The notes: generated by a model from the sequence alone, not told the origin. Counted from the first letter of the stretch, positions 34,593-46,600 are shown. The stretch: DNA of 64,000 nucleotides from Nageia nagi (GCA_050084985.1 JBITNC010000001.1:79112001-79176000); one strand, 5' to 3'. Numbers and translations: made by a program.

Positions 34593-35114
34593 TGAGAAGT
34601 ATTCTACTTTCATTTATCTAAAAAATGATATCATTACATATATAGGTTTTTGGTAAACCTAGAAATAGATTATGCTAAATATAAATTCAAGTTGCATGAT
34701 CACAAATTGTTACAATCTAATACAAAAGAAAACTAAAACATGCTAAATCTATCCTATCATACTAGGAGATAACTCGATGAAACATCAATCCAAAATAGAA
34801 ATAATAATGCTAAAAATGAGGATAAAAAGGATAGTCATGTGCATGCTATTTTAAGATTACCAGGATGTATTTATAGGTGTGGTGTGCTTGGTGTTCAATA
34901 TGCTAGGTGTAGTGCACCTGGGGTTGGGTGTAATGCACCTAGAGCAGCTAGGTGTAATGCACCTGGGTTTAGATACAATGCACCTATGATTAGAGAGCAG
35001 TTTACCACAAAGAACATAGACCTTGGTGGTGAGCATGGTGCACCTATGAATAGGGAGAAGTTTTTATCAAAAAAATTAGTCTTTGACCTCATGCAACAAG
35101 CTAAGTTTCCAACA
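34593..35114 (-). mobile_element. Solo LTR F inserted in integrase of E
   Basis: The 522-bp unit on the minus strand begins TGTTGGAAAC and ends ATACTTCTCA. The direct repeats are exact: CCAAT at 34588-34592 and CCAAT at 35115-35119 on the plus strand. It contains a TATA box (minus CTATAAATA, + coordinates about 34868-34876) preceded in U3 by an array of AGGTGCATTACACCT palindromes. There is no internal domain. It resembles the A/B family only at its first six bases, so it is a different LTR family, probably copia by its size and its TGTTGG start. Confidence 0.88.
34880..35050 (-). repeat. Palindromic repeat array in U3 of solo LTR F
   Basis: Five or six copies of an AGGTG-(CATTA/TAATG)-CACCT core lie at about 34905, 34927, 34950, 34975, 34985 and 35040, spaced 22-60 bp, directly upstream of the TATA box in the LTR's own orientation. 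Each core is an inverted repeat with a five-base centre. Position and form suggest transcription-factor sites. The plus strand happens to stay open through it (34839-35123, with a CNAPG-like repeat), but that is most likely chance. Confidence 0.8.
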
Positions 35115-36379
35115 CCAATTTGATTGAAACTTGCCTTTATCCTATTTTTCTACTTTGGTTTTGTGATGATTTTCATTAAGGATCAAATTGTCAACTAGGA
35201 ATTATCTTGGCCTAATTTTCTTTGTAAAAAATATTTTGATTCTATTGTGATATGTTATTAATTGTTCTAAGTTATGAATTCTCTTTTCATAAATACTTTC
35301 TAATTACCTTAGTCTTTTCTTTGTTTGATCTTCCATTGTCTATAATTCCTTCCAAAGATAATATTAAGGATGGAATTTCTAATTCAAGAAGGAGAACTAC
35401 TTCATCCCCATATACTAATGAATATGGTGTGCAAACTTTAGCTAATCTAGTACTAGTATTGTATTCCCATAATGCATATACTAATTGGTCATGCCAATTT
35501 CTTCGATGCTTCTAAATTATCTTGCACAAAATACTAATGATTATTTTATTAGTAACCTTTTCTTACCCATTTCCTTGAGAATAATATGTTGAAGAGAATT
35601 TTTATTTAATCTTGAAAGCCTTTAAAAAAATTTAAACTTTTTTGCTTCTAAAGTTCTTCCTATTATCCATGAGAATATGATATGTTACTCCAAATCTAAT
35701 GATTATGTTATTTATCAAAAAATTTAGAATTTGGAAGTATTTGAAATATATTTATGGAATTAGTTTTATCCATTTCATGAAGTATTCAATTATTGCCAAT
35801 ATGAGATTATATCCTTCTCTTGATTTAGGATTTATGACTCCTACCAAGTCTATTTCCCATATGGATAATGTTCAAGGTGAAAACATTGTAGCGAGTTATT
35901 GATATGGATCCAATCTTAAAATTGCATAATTTTGTTATTTATCATATTTTCTTACATGAAGAGTACAATCCTTTTCCATAAAGGTTCAATATTAATCAAA
36001 TCTTAATAACTTATGATATATGGTCTTACCATTAAAGTGATCTCTACTTTGTGAATCTCTTCATCAATCAAGAATCTAAGTAATGTACCTTCAAAAGATA
36101 TTTTATAAATAATGTCACCAATTAGAACATACCTTGTTACTATCTTTTTAAGTCTATTATTTTCGAATTTGAATTTATTTTCTTCCAAAATAGTATCATA
36201 TATGAGGAAAGCATAAATATCTTTGTATCATGCATCTATAGGTAAGATAGCATATGCATATTCAATTTGAAATTGAAATTCATTACAAAAATTATCATCC
36301 ATATAAGAAGGTTTATTTAAACTATTGATATTGATTAAATTTTCCTCATATTCAATAGGAATTAGAGTCAATGATGCCT

Positions 36380-36800
36380 ACATTAGCTATTGCATCTACA
36401 AATTTATTATTATTTCTTGGAATATTTTCAAATTAAACATGATTAAAGCATCTTGTGACTAACACAATTACCAACTCTTTATAAGGCTTCAATTTCTCAC
36501 CCTTTTTATTGTACACCTCATTGATTTGATTTATGACAAGTTGAGAATCACCATAGACTTGAAGTTTTTTATATTCAATTAAATAGTTTCCTTTAATATA
36601 ATAATGAGAGACTCATACTCATCCATATTGTTTATGCAATCAAAACTGATTTTGTATTCCATAGGAATAATTTCACATTGAGGAGAAACCAACATAATGC
36701 CTACCCCAACTCCTTTAATACATTTGTATCTATCAAAGTAAATATTTTATTTATCTTGTTCTTCATATTCGACCATACCCACAAATTCATATTGATATTT
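36380..36800 (-). pseudogene. Second RNase H (aRNH-type) of element E
   Basis: Between the gypsy RNase H and integrase, the minus strand reads YFDRYKCIKGVGVGIM, EIIPMEYKISFDCINNMDEYESL and SLDALIMFN. The D-G-(S)-G-G and N-x-x-E-Y-E-A-L pattern marks an additional RNase H domain. Archaeal-type extra RNase H domains are an established trait of Tat-lineage gypsy elements, which supports the lineage call. Here the first motif D-G has become D-R, and stops break the C-terminal half. Confidence 0.7.
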
Positions 36801-36999
36801 TAAATGACATGGATTTGAGTCTTCACATGGATCTTTAGCTAAGATATCAACAATAGTCCAATCTTTAATTACTTTTTGATGCATGTAAAGAAGATCAAAT
36901 TATTGTAATTACATTATCCATTTTGTTGGCTTTCTTTGCAATTAAGGTTTTGATAAGAGATATCTAAGAGGATCAGCTTGAGTTACCACAAATGTTGTG

Positions 37000-38180
37000 A
37001 TAGTGATCATATAATATCTCAATTTTTAAGTAGCATAAATAATGGAACAAAATATCTTTTCTATGAAAGAGTATTTCCTCTCATGATATTGTAAGGTTTT
37101 AGATCTATAATATATTGATATTTTTTTTTCTTCATTTCTTTGAATCAATATTGTCTCCAAGGCATGATTTATGATTGAGATATAAATATAAGAGTTTATT
37201 ATGATCAATGGCAACTAAAATAGGAGTATTGAGTAAGTACATTTTGAGATTATTTAATTCTTATTGATAATCTTTGTTCCAAACATATTTAGTATCCTTT
37301 TTTGGTAAATGAGATAAAGGAGTAGTCTTTTCTGCCAATTGAGTTATGATTAATATTCTAATGAATTGTAATTTTCATTGAAAAATTTTAAGTTACTTGA
37401 GGTTTTTTGGAAAAGGATGTCCATTATAGCCTTTATTTTTTTTTGGTCCACTTCAAATATCACTTTTCTAGGAATAATGAAGCCTGATAAGTTTCCATTT
37501 GAGATCCCAAAAATATATTTCTTTGGATTGAGCTTGAGATTATATTTTCTCATTCTTTGGAATAAGTGATATTATTTTTTCAAGATTTGGAAAGGATTTA
37601 ATCAACATATACCTATATAAATTTATGAATTAAATCATAAAACATGGTAACCATGGCTCTTTGATATGTTACTCCTACATTCTTAAGACCAAAGAGCATT
37701 ATCACATAGAAAAATGTACCCCAAGGAGTTGTAAAGGTTAAATTGTATTAATATTATGGATTAGTTTTTATCTAATTATATCCTAACAAATTATCAATAA
37801 AAAAGGAATTCCATGCCTAGTTATGAAGTCTACAATCATCTCAATGTATAGAAGTGGAAAATTATCCTTAGGGCATGCTTTTATAATATCTCTAACATCT
37901 ATACAACATCTCACTTCTCCATTCAAATTCATGGTTGATATTATATTTTATAAACAAGGTGAATAATTAATAGTCTCAATGAACCCTACTTTAAGGTACT
38001 TCTTGATTTCCTTTTTTTGTTGAGCTAGTTTAGCATCCTTATGTATTACCAAATTATACATCATAAAGGTAAGATAAATCCTACTAATATCTTCATAATA
38101 CCAAGAAAACATTTTTTTTAAGTCCTTGAAGAAGTTTTGATACATATTCCTTTCATCTTCTATGCACTAATCCTTATTTG
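37000..38180 (-). pseudogene. Reverse transcriptase and gypsy RNase H of element E
   Basis: The RT start is at 38145-37948 (MFSWYYEDISRI, HKDAKLAQQKKEIKKYLKVGF). The middle (37660-37760) reads TTPWGTFFYV and LFGLKNVGVTYQRAM. The active site (about 37594-37612) reads VYVD then a stop, where VYVDD is expected. The connection is NLKLNPKKYIFGIS (37350-37553). The RNase H part at 37026-37214 reads NHALETILIQRNEEKK and LQYHERKYSFIEKI. FGLKN-G-TYQRAM is typical of the Tat lineage. Confidence 0.85.
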
Positions 38181-39359
38181 GAGCAAATTTGGTTCTAATT
38201 GGGAACCAACATCAATATCTATGATTACCTTATTTAGCCATGTTGTATCATCACTCAACTAAGGGGGAATTAGCAATGCGCCCATCCTTATTACAAAATT
38301 AGAGTATAAATTTCACAATACTTATAACTCATATGCCCTCCTTTCCTAATTACCTAGCCCTACTCCTACTACTATTAATGAAATAAAAAAATTGGGCTAG
38401 TGTAGTAGGGGAGGACATGTTATGTCTTCAATATATTCTTCAAAATATGCATAATTTTGGACAAAATTCTTACTTTAGTTTCAAAATATGCATAATATTA
38501 GAAACACTTATTTCCTTACCTTTTTGGATGATATTTTCAAAACTCATATCTTTCCTCTATTGTATCCATAATTGTATTATCTATTTAAAATACATCAATT
38601 GCAAAAAGGGTAGAGGGGTGAATATGGGGGTTAAAGGAACTATACTCTATCAAACTATTATTAATTACTATCCTAGTGTTAATACTACCACTAGAATGTA
38701 TATGCCTTTAATACCTTTTGGATCCTTGCTTTGAAGACTTAAGAATTTATGATAATTCTACCATTTTTATGAGTAGCTCATCTGATTATAAACCACTTTT
38801 ATTCAAAAAAATTTCATTATTTCATATCTCATCACTTGATTTGATTTCCTTGAATCCACTTGTAGCATTTGCTATTATTCTTTTCATGTCTTATTTGGTG
38901 CTAAATAATTATTCAAAAAGATCTTTTATCCCTTGTTGTTTCTTTCCTAGACCTTTTCCTTCATACTTTCTTGAGATAAAATATTTAAGAATCCTAAGGG
39001 CTGTTAATTCATATTCTTGAGTTTTTTACTTACTTGGGAACAAACAACTTTCTTCTTATGTACTAGTTATTCCTCTTCTTTCCTTTTTTCATCATTTGAA
39101 GAAAAAATGTTGTTATAAATAACTCTTATTTATTCCTTAGCTTACTTCTAACTTTTTATTTTTTCGCATATGTGGAGAAAACATAATAATGTTGATGCTT
39201 ATCTTCTTCAAGAGGTGAGTGTGAACTCAAGTGTTTTCATAAATGTTGATATGTTTACCTCTTTTGATGTTGCCCATAATTTTTGGTGTTTGTGATGATA
39301 TTTGCTTCCTTAAAGTAATATGTGCCTACTCTTGTTTCTTCATAAAGTTATATTTACCA

Positions 39360-39790
39360 TTCTTATTTTACTAAATACTATTTTTCATTAAAGGGAATAA
39401 AAATATCTTTAATTATTTCTATCACTCTTTTAATATCATGTATTTCTTTGAAAATATATTTCTATCCTTTAGGATCAAATTTTATCCTTCTATACAAAGT
39501 GGAAGAAACTACCCTCATTACATGAATTCAAGGTCTTACAAGGAGGATGTCATATGGGATCTCCTTACCTTTAATATAGGTATTTATTTCTACTATATTT
39601 TGCTACAACTGAACAAGTAGATTGATGTCTCCTACATATTATTTCTCAACATTTTCAAAGCCCTTAATTTTTAAATTTGACTTCTTGAACTTATGAAGAA
39701 ACTTTTCCTTAAATTTCTTAATAAAATATAAGGAGTAAATATTCAAACTTGAACCATAATCTACCAAGTCTTCTTTGAATTATTTTCCTA
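39360..39790 (-). pseudogene. Aspartic protease of element E
   Basis: The minus strand reads LVDYGSSLNIYSLYFIKK (catalytic Asp kept, D-Y-G-S for D-T/S-G-A), KIKGFENVEK, VGDINLLVQ and YDILLVRP, the usual flap and LLGRPW-type end of gypsy retropepsins. Two or three stops interrupt it, including the W of the LLGRPW motif (now a stop). Confidence 0.75.
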
Positions 39791-40159
39791 TTATCTTGGT
39801 ATGAATGTGCGTAGCCAAGTTACTAGCATTTATCTCTTGGGGGGGTATTTCATCTTCATCAAAGGATATCATGTTAACATGTTTAAAACAATTAACCATT
39901 CCTACCAATACACTTGTGGAAATGTTGCAATCAACAAATTAATTTTATAAAATTCTAAATAATGTTTCTCTATGTTCATTAGATGTATAAAAAAATTATA
40001 AATACTAATATTTTCAAAATTATTCTTTATATGATGAACACAAGTTTCCTCGTATTTCTCCTTTTTCTTATGTTTAAAAGAGAGAGAATGATATATCTAT
40101 TTTTCTTATCTAGAAGCAATGTTAGGAATACCTTTCTTTTTTACTCCTAGTTATGACAT

Positions 40160-41200
40160 AGAAATTATTTTTTGATTATGATTCTTTATCATCTTCATCT
40201 ACATCTTCATGGATAAGAATATTGATTATTTGATGCATGTCATTCTTTCTGTAAGCCTTTTTGAGTTCTCCATTTTTGTATTTTAATTGGCCACCATCCA
40301 TAAGATGTTTGATATTTTTCTTGAGATCAAGATAATCATAGATATAATGTCCTTAACTTTATGATAACCATAGTATGCATTTTCTCTAAACCATTATGGT
40401 TTCTCTTCATTAGACTCAAAGCCTTTTCCATGAACTTTTATTAAAAGACCTCTTTCAAGGTAATCTTTAAACTTTTTTCTAGGATTTACCAGAAGCTTAA
40501 TCAAATCTTTAACTATTATTAGTTCCCTTTCTTCTTCTTTAGCACTTTATTCACCATCATTTACATAAGTGTATTCATTCTTAGTGTATGGATTCTTGGT
40601 ATTGTCCCTTGTGGGATTAGCTTATTTAACCAAACCTACATTGATTATATTTTTTTCCTTTTATATCAAATGATGTGTCATATCTATGAATGGATCATGT
40701 ATATGATTATATGTTGTATGTTGAAAATAAGAAAAATTATTCTTTATGAATACTTCAAAGATCATCTTTTCATGAATTGAAGTATCCAATGCTCTCTATA
40801 TTGTTTTCTATCTTACAACAAATTTATCCAACCTTTTGAATACTCCTTATTTATATCTCATAAAATCTATTAACCCCAAAGTCTTCTTGATATTGTATTT
40901 GAAATAACTCATGAACTAGTCCTTAAATTATTGATAAGAGGTAATAGATGCAAGTTCTAAAGCATGGAACCACTTTCTTACCTCACTTGTTAAACTCAAT
41001 AAAATACTTAGCTTTAAGTTTTACATTGACATCACACTTGGGTTCCATTGTGTATTCAAATCCCTAAAAATGATAAATTGGGTCTCCTTCCCTACTAAAG
41101 TTTTCTATCTTAGGTTCCTTTTATGTGTCAATGAGGATGGCATTTTGAATCTCCAAACTCAAAGGATTTCCTTAATCTTAAATAGGAGATGAATTGGGTT
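40160..41200 (-). pseudogene. Gag of element E
   Basis: Around 40600-41120 the minus strand gives the retrotransposon Gag core in pieces: EGDPIYHF, GFEYTMEPKCDVN, a WFHALE-like block, SYQQFKD and MSYFKYNIKKTLG. Around 40200-40350 the Gag C-terminal block reads YDYLDLKKNIKHLMDGGQLK, as in Tat-lineage Gags. Reading it requires many frame changes. The start codon is not identifiable; the Penelope relic and about 100-250 bp of leader lie upstream. Confidence 0.75.
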
Positions 41201-41580
41201 TTAGATTATTTTCCCTTGGCTTATTTTTAGATTCAAATGCCTTCATTAAGTTAGCATGCTATGAAGAATTAGAGTTAGGAAGTGATGTTGAAATACAAGT
41301 ATTGGTTTTCTCTTTAGTGGTTTGATATTGACTTGCATAATAATTTGAATTATTGACGTTTTGATTCCAATATGTGGTACCATCTTCAGAATTACTAAAT
41401 GAAGAAAATAAAGTGTAACCTTCTTATTTAAGTAGAGATAAGTAATACCCAATTTTATAATATCAATGTCATCCCTTTATAATTATAAAATACTAAAAAA
41501 TATAAATATAGTTAAACTCTACATAAAAATATCTCTCTAACGATGTAAAGAACATGAAAAACCTAGTTAAAATGCAAAAG

Positions 41581-42360
41581 TTATATCATATTATTTTTCC
41601 TTCTATGTTTATAAATTAGGTCAATAATAGGTAACCATGCCCTACTAATCTCAATACCTTGTTCTCTATTAATATTAATAGGGTTAATTTTAATTTCAAT
41701 AGCTTCTCTAATTCTTCATTCTTGGAATTTATCACATCTATCCAGGAATTCAATCTTATCCATGAGTATATGGTGTTTAGTCTTATCTACATGTTCAACA
41801 AGGACAAATTTTATTATTCTATTATATTGTAAATATACACAATGGTCTTTAACTCTTTCATGTATTGACCTACCTATTTCACTAATGTAATAAGTTCCAT
41901 ACTCATACATTATCTTATATACACCTTTATGTTGTAAGGGCTTTAAGTGGTCCTTCACAGATAAGAATATTGTCTCTAATTTATTGAGAGGAAGAAAACT
42001 TATCTTAATTTATGCTTTCATTAATATTTTAGCTAAATTATCACTTAAACCCTTGATATAGGTAAGGTAGGCTACCCCTATGTATGAATTAGTATTATTA
42101 TGGTCTAGTCTCTCATTATTTTTCCCTCTTTCTTTCTTATTCCATGCATGTCTAATATTTTTAGTATAATAACCATTACTCAATAGTGCTTTAGTTAGAT
42201 GCATTTTCTCTTTATGTAGATGCATTTTCTCTTTATTTTTACATTGTGATTATTAGTGACCTAATTTAGGGAATATTTTATATATTCGCTTAATCCTAGT
42301 ATATTATTAACTACATCATGAAGATGTTCTAATATAGAATCCATATCTATCACACTCAAT
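41581..42360 (-). pseudogene. Penelope-like element relic with GIY-YIG endonuclease (Dryad-like)
   Basis: On the minus strand an N-terminal part (42010-42225) carries ALLSNGYYTKNIRHAW and a block reading YLTYIKGLSDNLAKILMKA. This is followed by KDHLKPL and the endonuclease (41958-41716): GVYKI, TYYISEIGRSIHERVKDH, then VEHVDKTKHHI and FLDRCDKFQE. It ends with REAIEIKINP and SRAWLPII before a stop at 41581-41583. GVYKI...YYIxExGRS is the GIY-YIG core of Penelope retroelements, here with YIG changed to YIS. The RT part upstream is missing. Such elements are known from conifers and largely absent from flowering plants. It lies between E's primer site and gag, so it was either inserted or captured there. 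Confidence 0.85.
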
Positions 42361-42477
42361 CAATTATGAAAAATACCTTCAATAACCCTAAGGTTATTGG
42401 TTAATGATAGATAATATTATACGTTTGAATAACACTTTATATCCAAGCCCTAATTAATAACTAGAAATGCAAAATTA

Positions 42478-42487
42478 GTGGGTGCCA
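42478..42487 (-). other. Primer-binding site of element E
   Basis: On the minus strand TGGCACCCAC begins three bases past the LTR end, close to the TGGCGCCCAC primer sites common in plant gypsy elements. The remaining bases are eroded. Its position fixes the minus orientation. Confidence 0.6.
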
Positions 42488-42490
42488 ATA

Positions 42491-43295
42491 TGTTGAATAT
42501 TTAAAGTGAACCCTATATGTAAAGATATAAACTTAAACTAAACACTCACATGCATGAAAGGAGATTCATATTGATAATGCAATAAGGAATACAAAATAAT
42601 ATATAGTAATAACATGATATATGATAATAAATGAATAGGAAATAACAGTATACCTAGATCAAGATTCAAGTAATGAAAAATTGAGAAAGGGATCAAGAGA
42701 GATAAATACTTATCACCTTACCTAGATTATCAAATGCATATGCAAACATAAACTTATCAATATAAGTGAGATATAGGGATACGACCTTTAGATTTGATCA
42801 AGATCAAAGCTTAGCATGAATGCTAGGGATAGTGTCCATGTGTTCCTCAATATTCATACTTAGATTAGCATCTACACTAGGGTTTCTATAGATTAGTATG
42901 TTCATACAGGATATAATAGTAATATAATATAATGATAAGCCTAGTCTAGCAAATACTTACAAAACATGGAATGGCAGATGATCAAGTGAGAACATGATCC
43001 CAATCTGAATAGGTGATGTTGATAAACACTTAGATCATAGGTGGTATAAACTATTAAGATAAAATATTTGTTATAAATTTTTCATGTAACATACTCATCT
43101 TTATATATGCAAGAGAACCACCATAATGTATTTCTACAAGCCAAAGTCGACACTAGGGTACCTTACACAATAATAGATAATATTACATGAGAAAGTGCTT
43201 AAGTGAGTCAATATAAGGAAACTATTATTTTAATAAGATATAAGAAATATGAAAATTAATTAAGAACAATAAAGATAAGTCTATAAGTGTCAATA
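42491..43295 (-). repeat. 5' LTR of element E
   Basis: 805 bp. Aligns along its length with 32232-33037, sharing for example GAAAGGAGA, AGAGAACCACCATAAT and GTTGATAAACACTTA. On the minus strand it begins with a degraded end (TATTGACAC for TGTTGACAC) and is followed by the primer site. Confidence 0.9.
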
Positions 43296-43319
43296 ATACC
43301 ATTGTCACAAAGAATTTTG

Positions 43320-43640
43320 AAATTTAGAAATGATATCATACAACCTGCCTTTATTATGGTATATCTCAAAACTAAAAAAAATCAAAATATTTATAGATGA
43401 AATAGGTGTAGAGGTAAATGTATATAGTGCAAGATTTTTAGAAATGTTAAATTTGGATATAGAATAAATATGTAGATATATACATAAGAGGATATTAAAC
43501 AAAAGATAAAAAAAATCAATAGGAATAATCACATTACCAATTGAAGTAAGGATAAAGCATGTCCTTACCTCATAATCTACTATTTGAAAAACATTGAATA
43601 CATGGTATAGGTTGTGATTTAAAACCAAGTACTTTTGAAC
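43320..43640 (+). pseudogene. Gypsy protease fragment on the plus strand
   Basis: The plus strand gives IFIDEIGVEVNVYSARFLEMLNL (read as IFIDE, VEVNVYSARFL, LNL), then KSIGIITLPIEVRIKHVL. This follows the retropepsin pattern of gypsy elements (I-x-D-G-A-x-x-N, then K-G-x-x-x-L-P-I-x-V-G). The D-G-A is degraded to D-E-I-G. It begins just outside E's 5' LTR and runs opposite to E, so it belongs to a separate, older element. No RT was found to its right. Confidence 0.5.
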
Positions 43641-46600
43641 TACCGTAGAATCATCGACAAAAATATAAACTAGTAAAAAACTAAGAATGATTTACATATG
43701 TAAAATAACCTACAAGAAATACAATCATGTGTTAAAATAATAATATTAAAAGTAAGGCATCTACATCGAAAAACTTATACCAAATGTGTATTTATGAAGA
43801 TCATATATTAATATTTAAAGGAATAATCAGCTATGTATAGCCAAATATTTATACAAGAAATATCAAATCCTGAAAGATACATTAGATATATATAGCCCAC
43901 ATGAAAGGATATCATGAATAAACACATCAAAGTATATATACCTAATATATGTGATATCAACATTTAAAGGTTATATGTATCAATTAGATTTGATACACAA
44001 GATTTGTCTAACCCTTTGTAGCTTGAAAAAGAAAATTCCTCTTTATTATTTGAAATAGTTGGTGCATTTATGCTTATAAATAGTATATAATAGAAAATAT
44101 AGGATTGTAGAAAAGGTTTAGGAGTAGCCTTTATTTGTAATGCTTCACCTATTCTTGACTTCACAAACCTTAAAATTTCATACCTATTTTTTAAATTTAA
44201 TTTGATCACTTGAATGGTCTAGGAATGGACAAGGCAATCCACATGAGCATGTCAACATTGCTAGCTATTCAAAACTCACATGGTAATATTGGTAAAATTT
44301 GGATTAACCAATCCTAATCAAAAACTTTCTAGTGTTCACTTCTCAATGCTCACCCTATTGGAAGATGTCATACAAAGGATCCCACCATTTCCATCCATAA
44401 ACTATGCAATGGACATTTTGGTCATGGTGTTGTGGTTTTCTACTTTGGGTCCATATCACCCAAGAGAATGATCATCTACAAGGTTAGACATATTCACCCG
44501 ATGTGTAACCCTTCTATTCAAAAGCGTAGATAGATTATCCTAGGAAATCTTCCATATGAAATGGGTAAGCATCATTGCCTATGGAATAGTCATCATACTC
44601 CTATTTGCTTAAGCGTATGAAGTATGACTATTAAGTTACCTTCACCTGGTAACTATAATTTTATCAACTACTACCCTCATCTAACAACCTATCAATGGTA
44701 TGAAATACTAGGCTTCCCATATCTATCAGCTAGGATCACCATGTTGTTTGGCATCCTTATGTCCATATCTTGGGAGCCATGGATATTAGAATAATATCCT
44801 CAAGTGGTTTGTATATTCTAATAAATTTTAAAGCAAGGTTATAAGATAAAAACCATCCCTAAACTAACATCCCTAGAAATAATTGATCTCAGACCAATTA
44901 TTAGTTTTCTAGTTTTTTATGCTTGAATCATACAAGTAGTAGGATGTTCTTATTATCTACTTATTGAAAACAAACCATATCTCATATTTAGTGAAGATGG
45001 TTTTCAAGTCAATAAAATAAGTGCCAATATACCTCAATAATATCATATTCAAAATATGAACAAGATGAAATAAGTGTATTCAAGTTGCTCCAAATCTCTC
45101 CTATGCATAGAGAAGCTTTCTTACAGATTATGCAGAATACAAATGTATACTCTCGTATTGTGGTAGATGAATTCTCACAAATAACAAAAATAACTTTCAC
45201 AAATACGTAAGTACCAAAAAAGGAAAATGAGAAAGATCATGAAGAACCAATTGAGAAAAAAGATAAAGAACATGTTCTAAAGATTGACACAGACTTGGGG
45301 GTAGCTAATTTTGATAATAACAGAGTCTAGGAGGAGTTCAAGAAGTTTGGAAACATACAAAGTTTATAACAAATTGTGTGATGCCACTCGGAAGAGTAGG
45401 AAACCCAACAATGTCTCTCTATAAATGAAGAAAATTATGAAACAAAAAAATTTCAAAAGCTCATATATATGGAGATAAGTGAAAAAAGTGAATTAGTATT
45501 AATAGATCAATCAATTGTAACATTTTCAAAATATCCTAAGAATGTGAAGTACAAGAAGAAGATAAAAAGAATAATGTACAACAACTGGAAAAGAACAAAG
45601 TGTGAAGAAAAAGATAAGGATGATTTTGTATACATTTCTATGATAGGTTTAGATTGTATGCAGAAAGATAAACTTGTTACTCTTGTATTCAATAATATTA
45701 TACTCTTCTCCAATTATTAGGGGAAAAGGTCCCCCCATTCAAAGGTAAGTTCAGATATTGTTATCTAATTTGATCTTTGTAATTAATTTGATTATCCTTC
45801 CCTTGGGTACTTGGGGCAATAAGTACTTGATCCTCCTAGTTTATTCTCATCCCTTGGGTACTTGAGGAAATAAGTACTAGATTATTCTCATCCCTTGGGT
45901 GCTTGGGGTAATAAGTACCATGATGATTCTCTTTTATTATTATCCTTCTAGTTTATTCTTCATGATGTTGATCCTTATGTTTTACTAGTTATGATGATCC
46001 TTATACTTTGATAATTATGTGATAATTAAGGATCATTTTAAGAGCTCTTTTTAAAAACTAACTTGGAAAATTTTAGGCGAATCAAATTCATAGGTAAGGT
46101 GAATTTAAAAAAATTGTAAAAATTACAAAGGATAATTTGAAGCTAAAACAAAATTCATATATATTTTTTTGGATAATTTAAAGAGTTTCATTGCAGTCTA
46201 CTACCGTGATGTGAATTCAGTTGCAAGAGACCAACAAAATGGACTCTAATCACATAATATAAATGTAATATAATGGAATAAATGTGTAAAATAATACTCT
46301 TATCATTCCCAAATTCACACTACTTCAAGAGAATACAATCCACCATATAGCAACCAAAATACCAAAGAAACTCTAAAGTAACCCTAAAATTATCTTTTTT
46401 CTAAAAATAGCTAAAAATAAAAATGAGTTAGATTGCACCTAAAATTGGCATGTGCATCCCTATTAATATAAAAAAACCTTAATTTAAAATATTGGGACTC
46501 AGCTTAATGTATAACAAAGGATATTAAAGTTCTAATATACAAAAAAGCCTAAAATCTTGAGAACATAAAGCAAAAGCTAATTTTGGGACGTTAAATGGAG

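Larger units (their letters stand above)
34470..36190 (-). pseudogene. Integrase of element E, split by a solo LTR
   Basis: The zinc-binding region is at 36003-36188 (TRYVLIGDIIYKISFEGTLLRFLIDEEIHK, read in parts). The core is at 35270-35900: a DLVGVINPK block with the first Asp, IEYFMKW, then LMDNRKNF where TDNG is expected, and STYYSQGNGQV. The C-terminal GKF-NW-GPY motif is cut: KGKFQSNW ends at the right side of the inserted LTR (35119) and DGSLY/KVKLIS continues on its left (34592 down to about 34470). Confidence 0.8.
32232..43295 (-). mobile_element. Ty3/gypsy element E, Tat lineage, about 11 kb
   Basis: LTRs of 805-806 bp (42491-43295 is 5', 32232-33037 is 3') bracket, on the minus strand, a primer site, gag, protease, RT, RNase H, a second RNase H and integrase. 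RT before integrase makes it gypsy. RT phrases and the additional RNase H place it in the Tat (Ogre-like) lineage. LTR ends are TGTTGA...TCAACA. Flanking 5-mers ATATT (32227-32231) and ATACC (43296-43300) could be one target site with two C-to-T changes. Two later insertions are seen: a Penelope-like relic in the leader and a solo LTR in integrase. All frames are broken. Confidence 0.9.

Noticed and set aside
34839-35123. Plus-strand 94-codon ORF with a repeating Cys-Asn-Ala-Pro motif
   Set aside because: It is produced by the palindromic repeats in the U3 of a minus-strand solo LTR; no start context or conserved family supports a gene.
43305-43628. Minus-strand 107-codon ORF
   Set aside because: The plus strand of the same stretch reads as a gypsy protease with recognisable motifs; the minus-strand frame shows none.
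45469-45720. Lys-rich 83-codon ORF as a possible gene
   Set aside because: No motif is recognised, and AAA/AAG-rich composition alone can keep a frame open in AT-rich DNA. Left unassigned.
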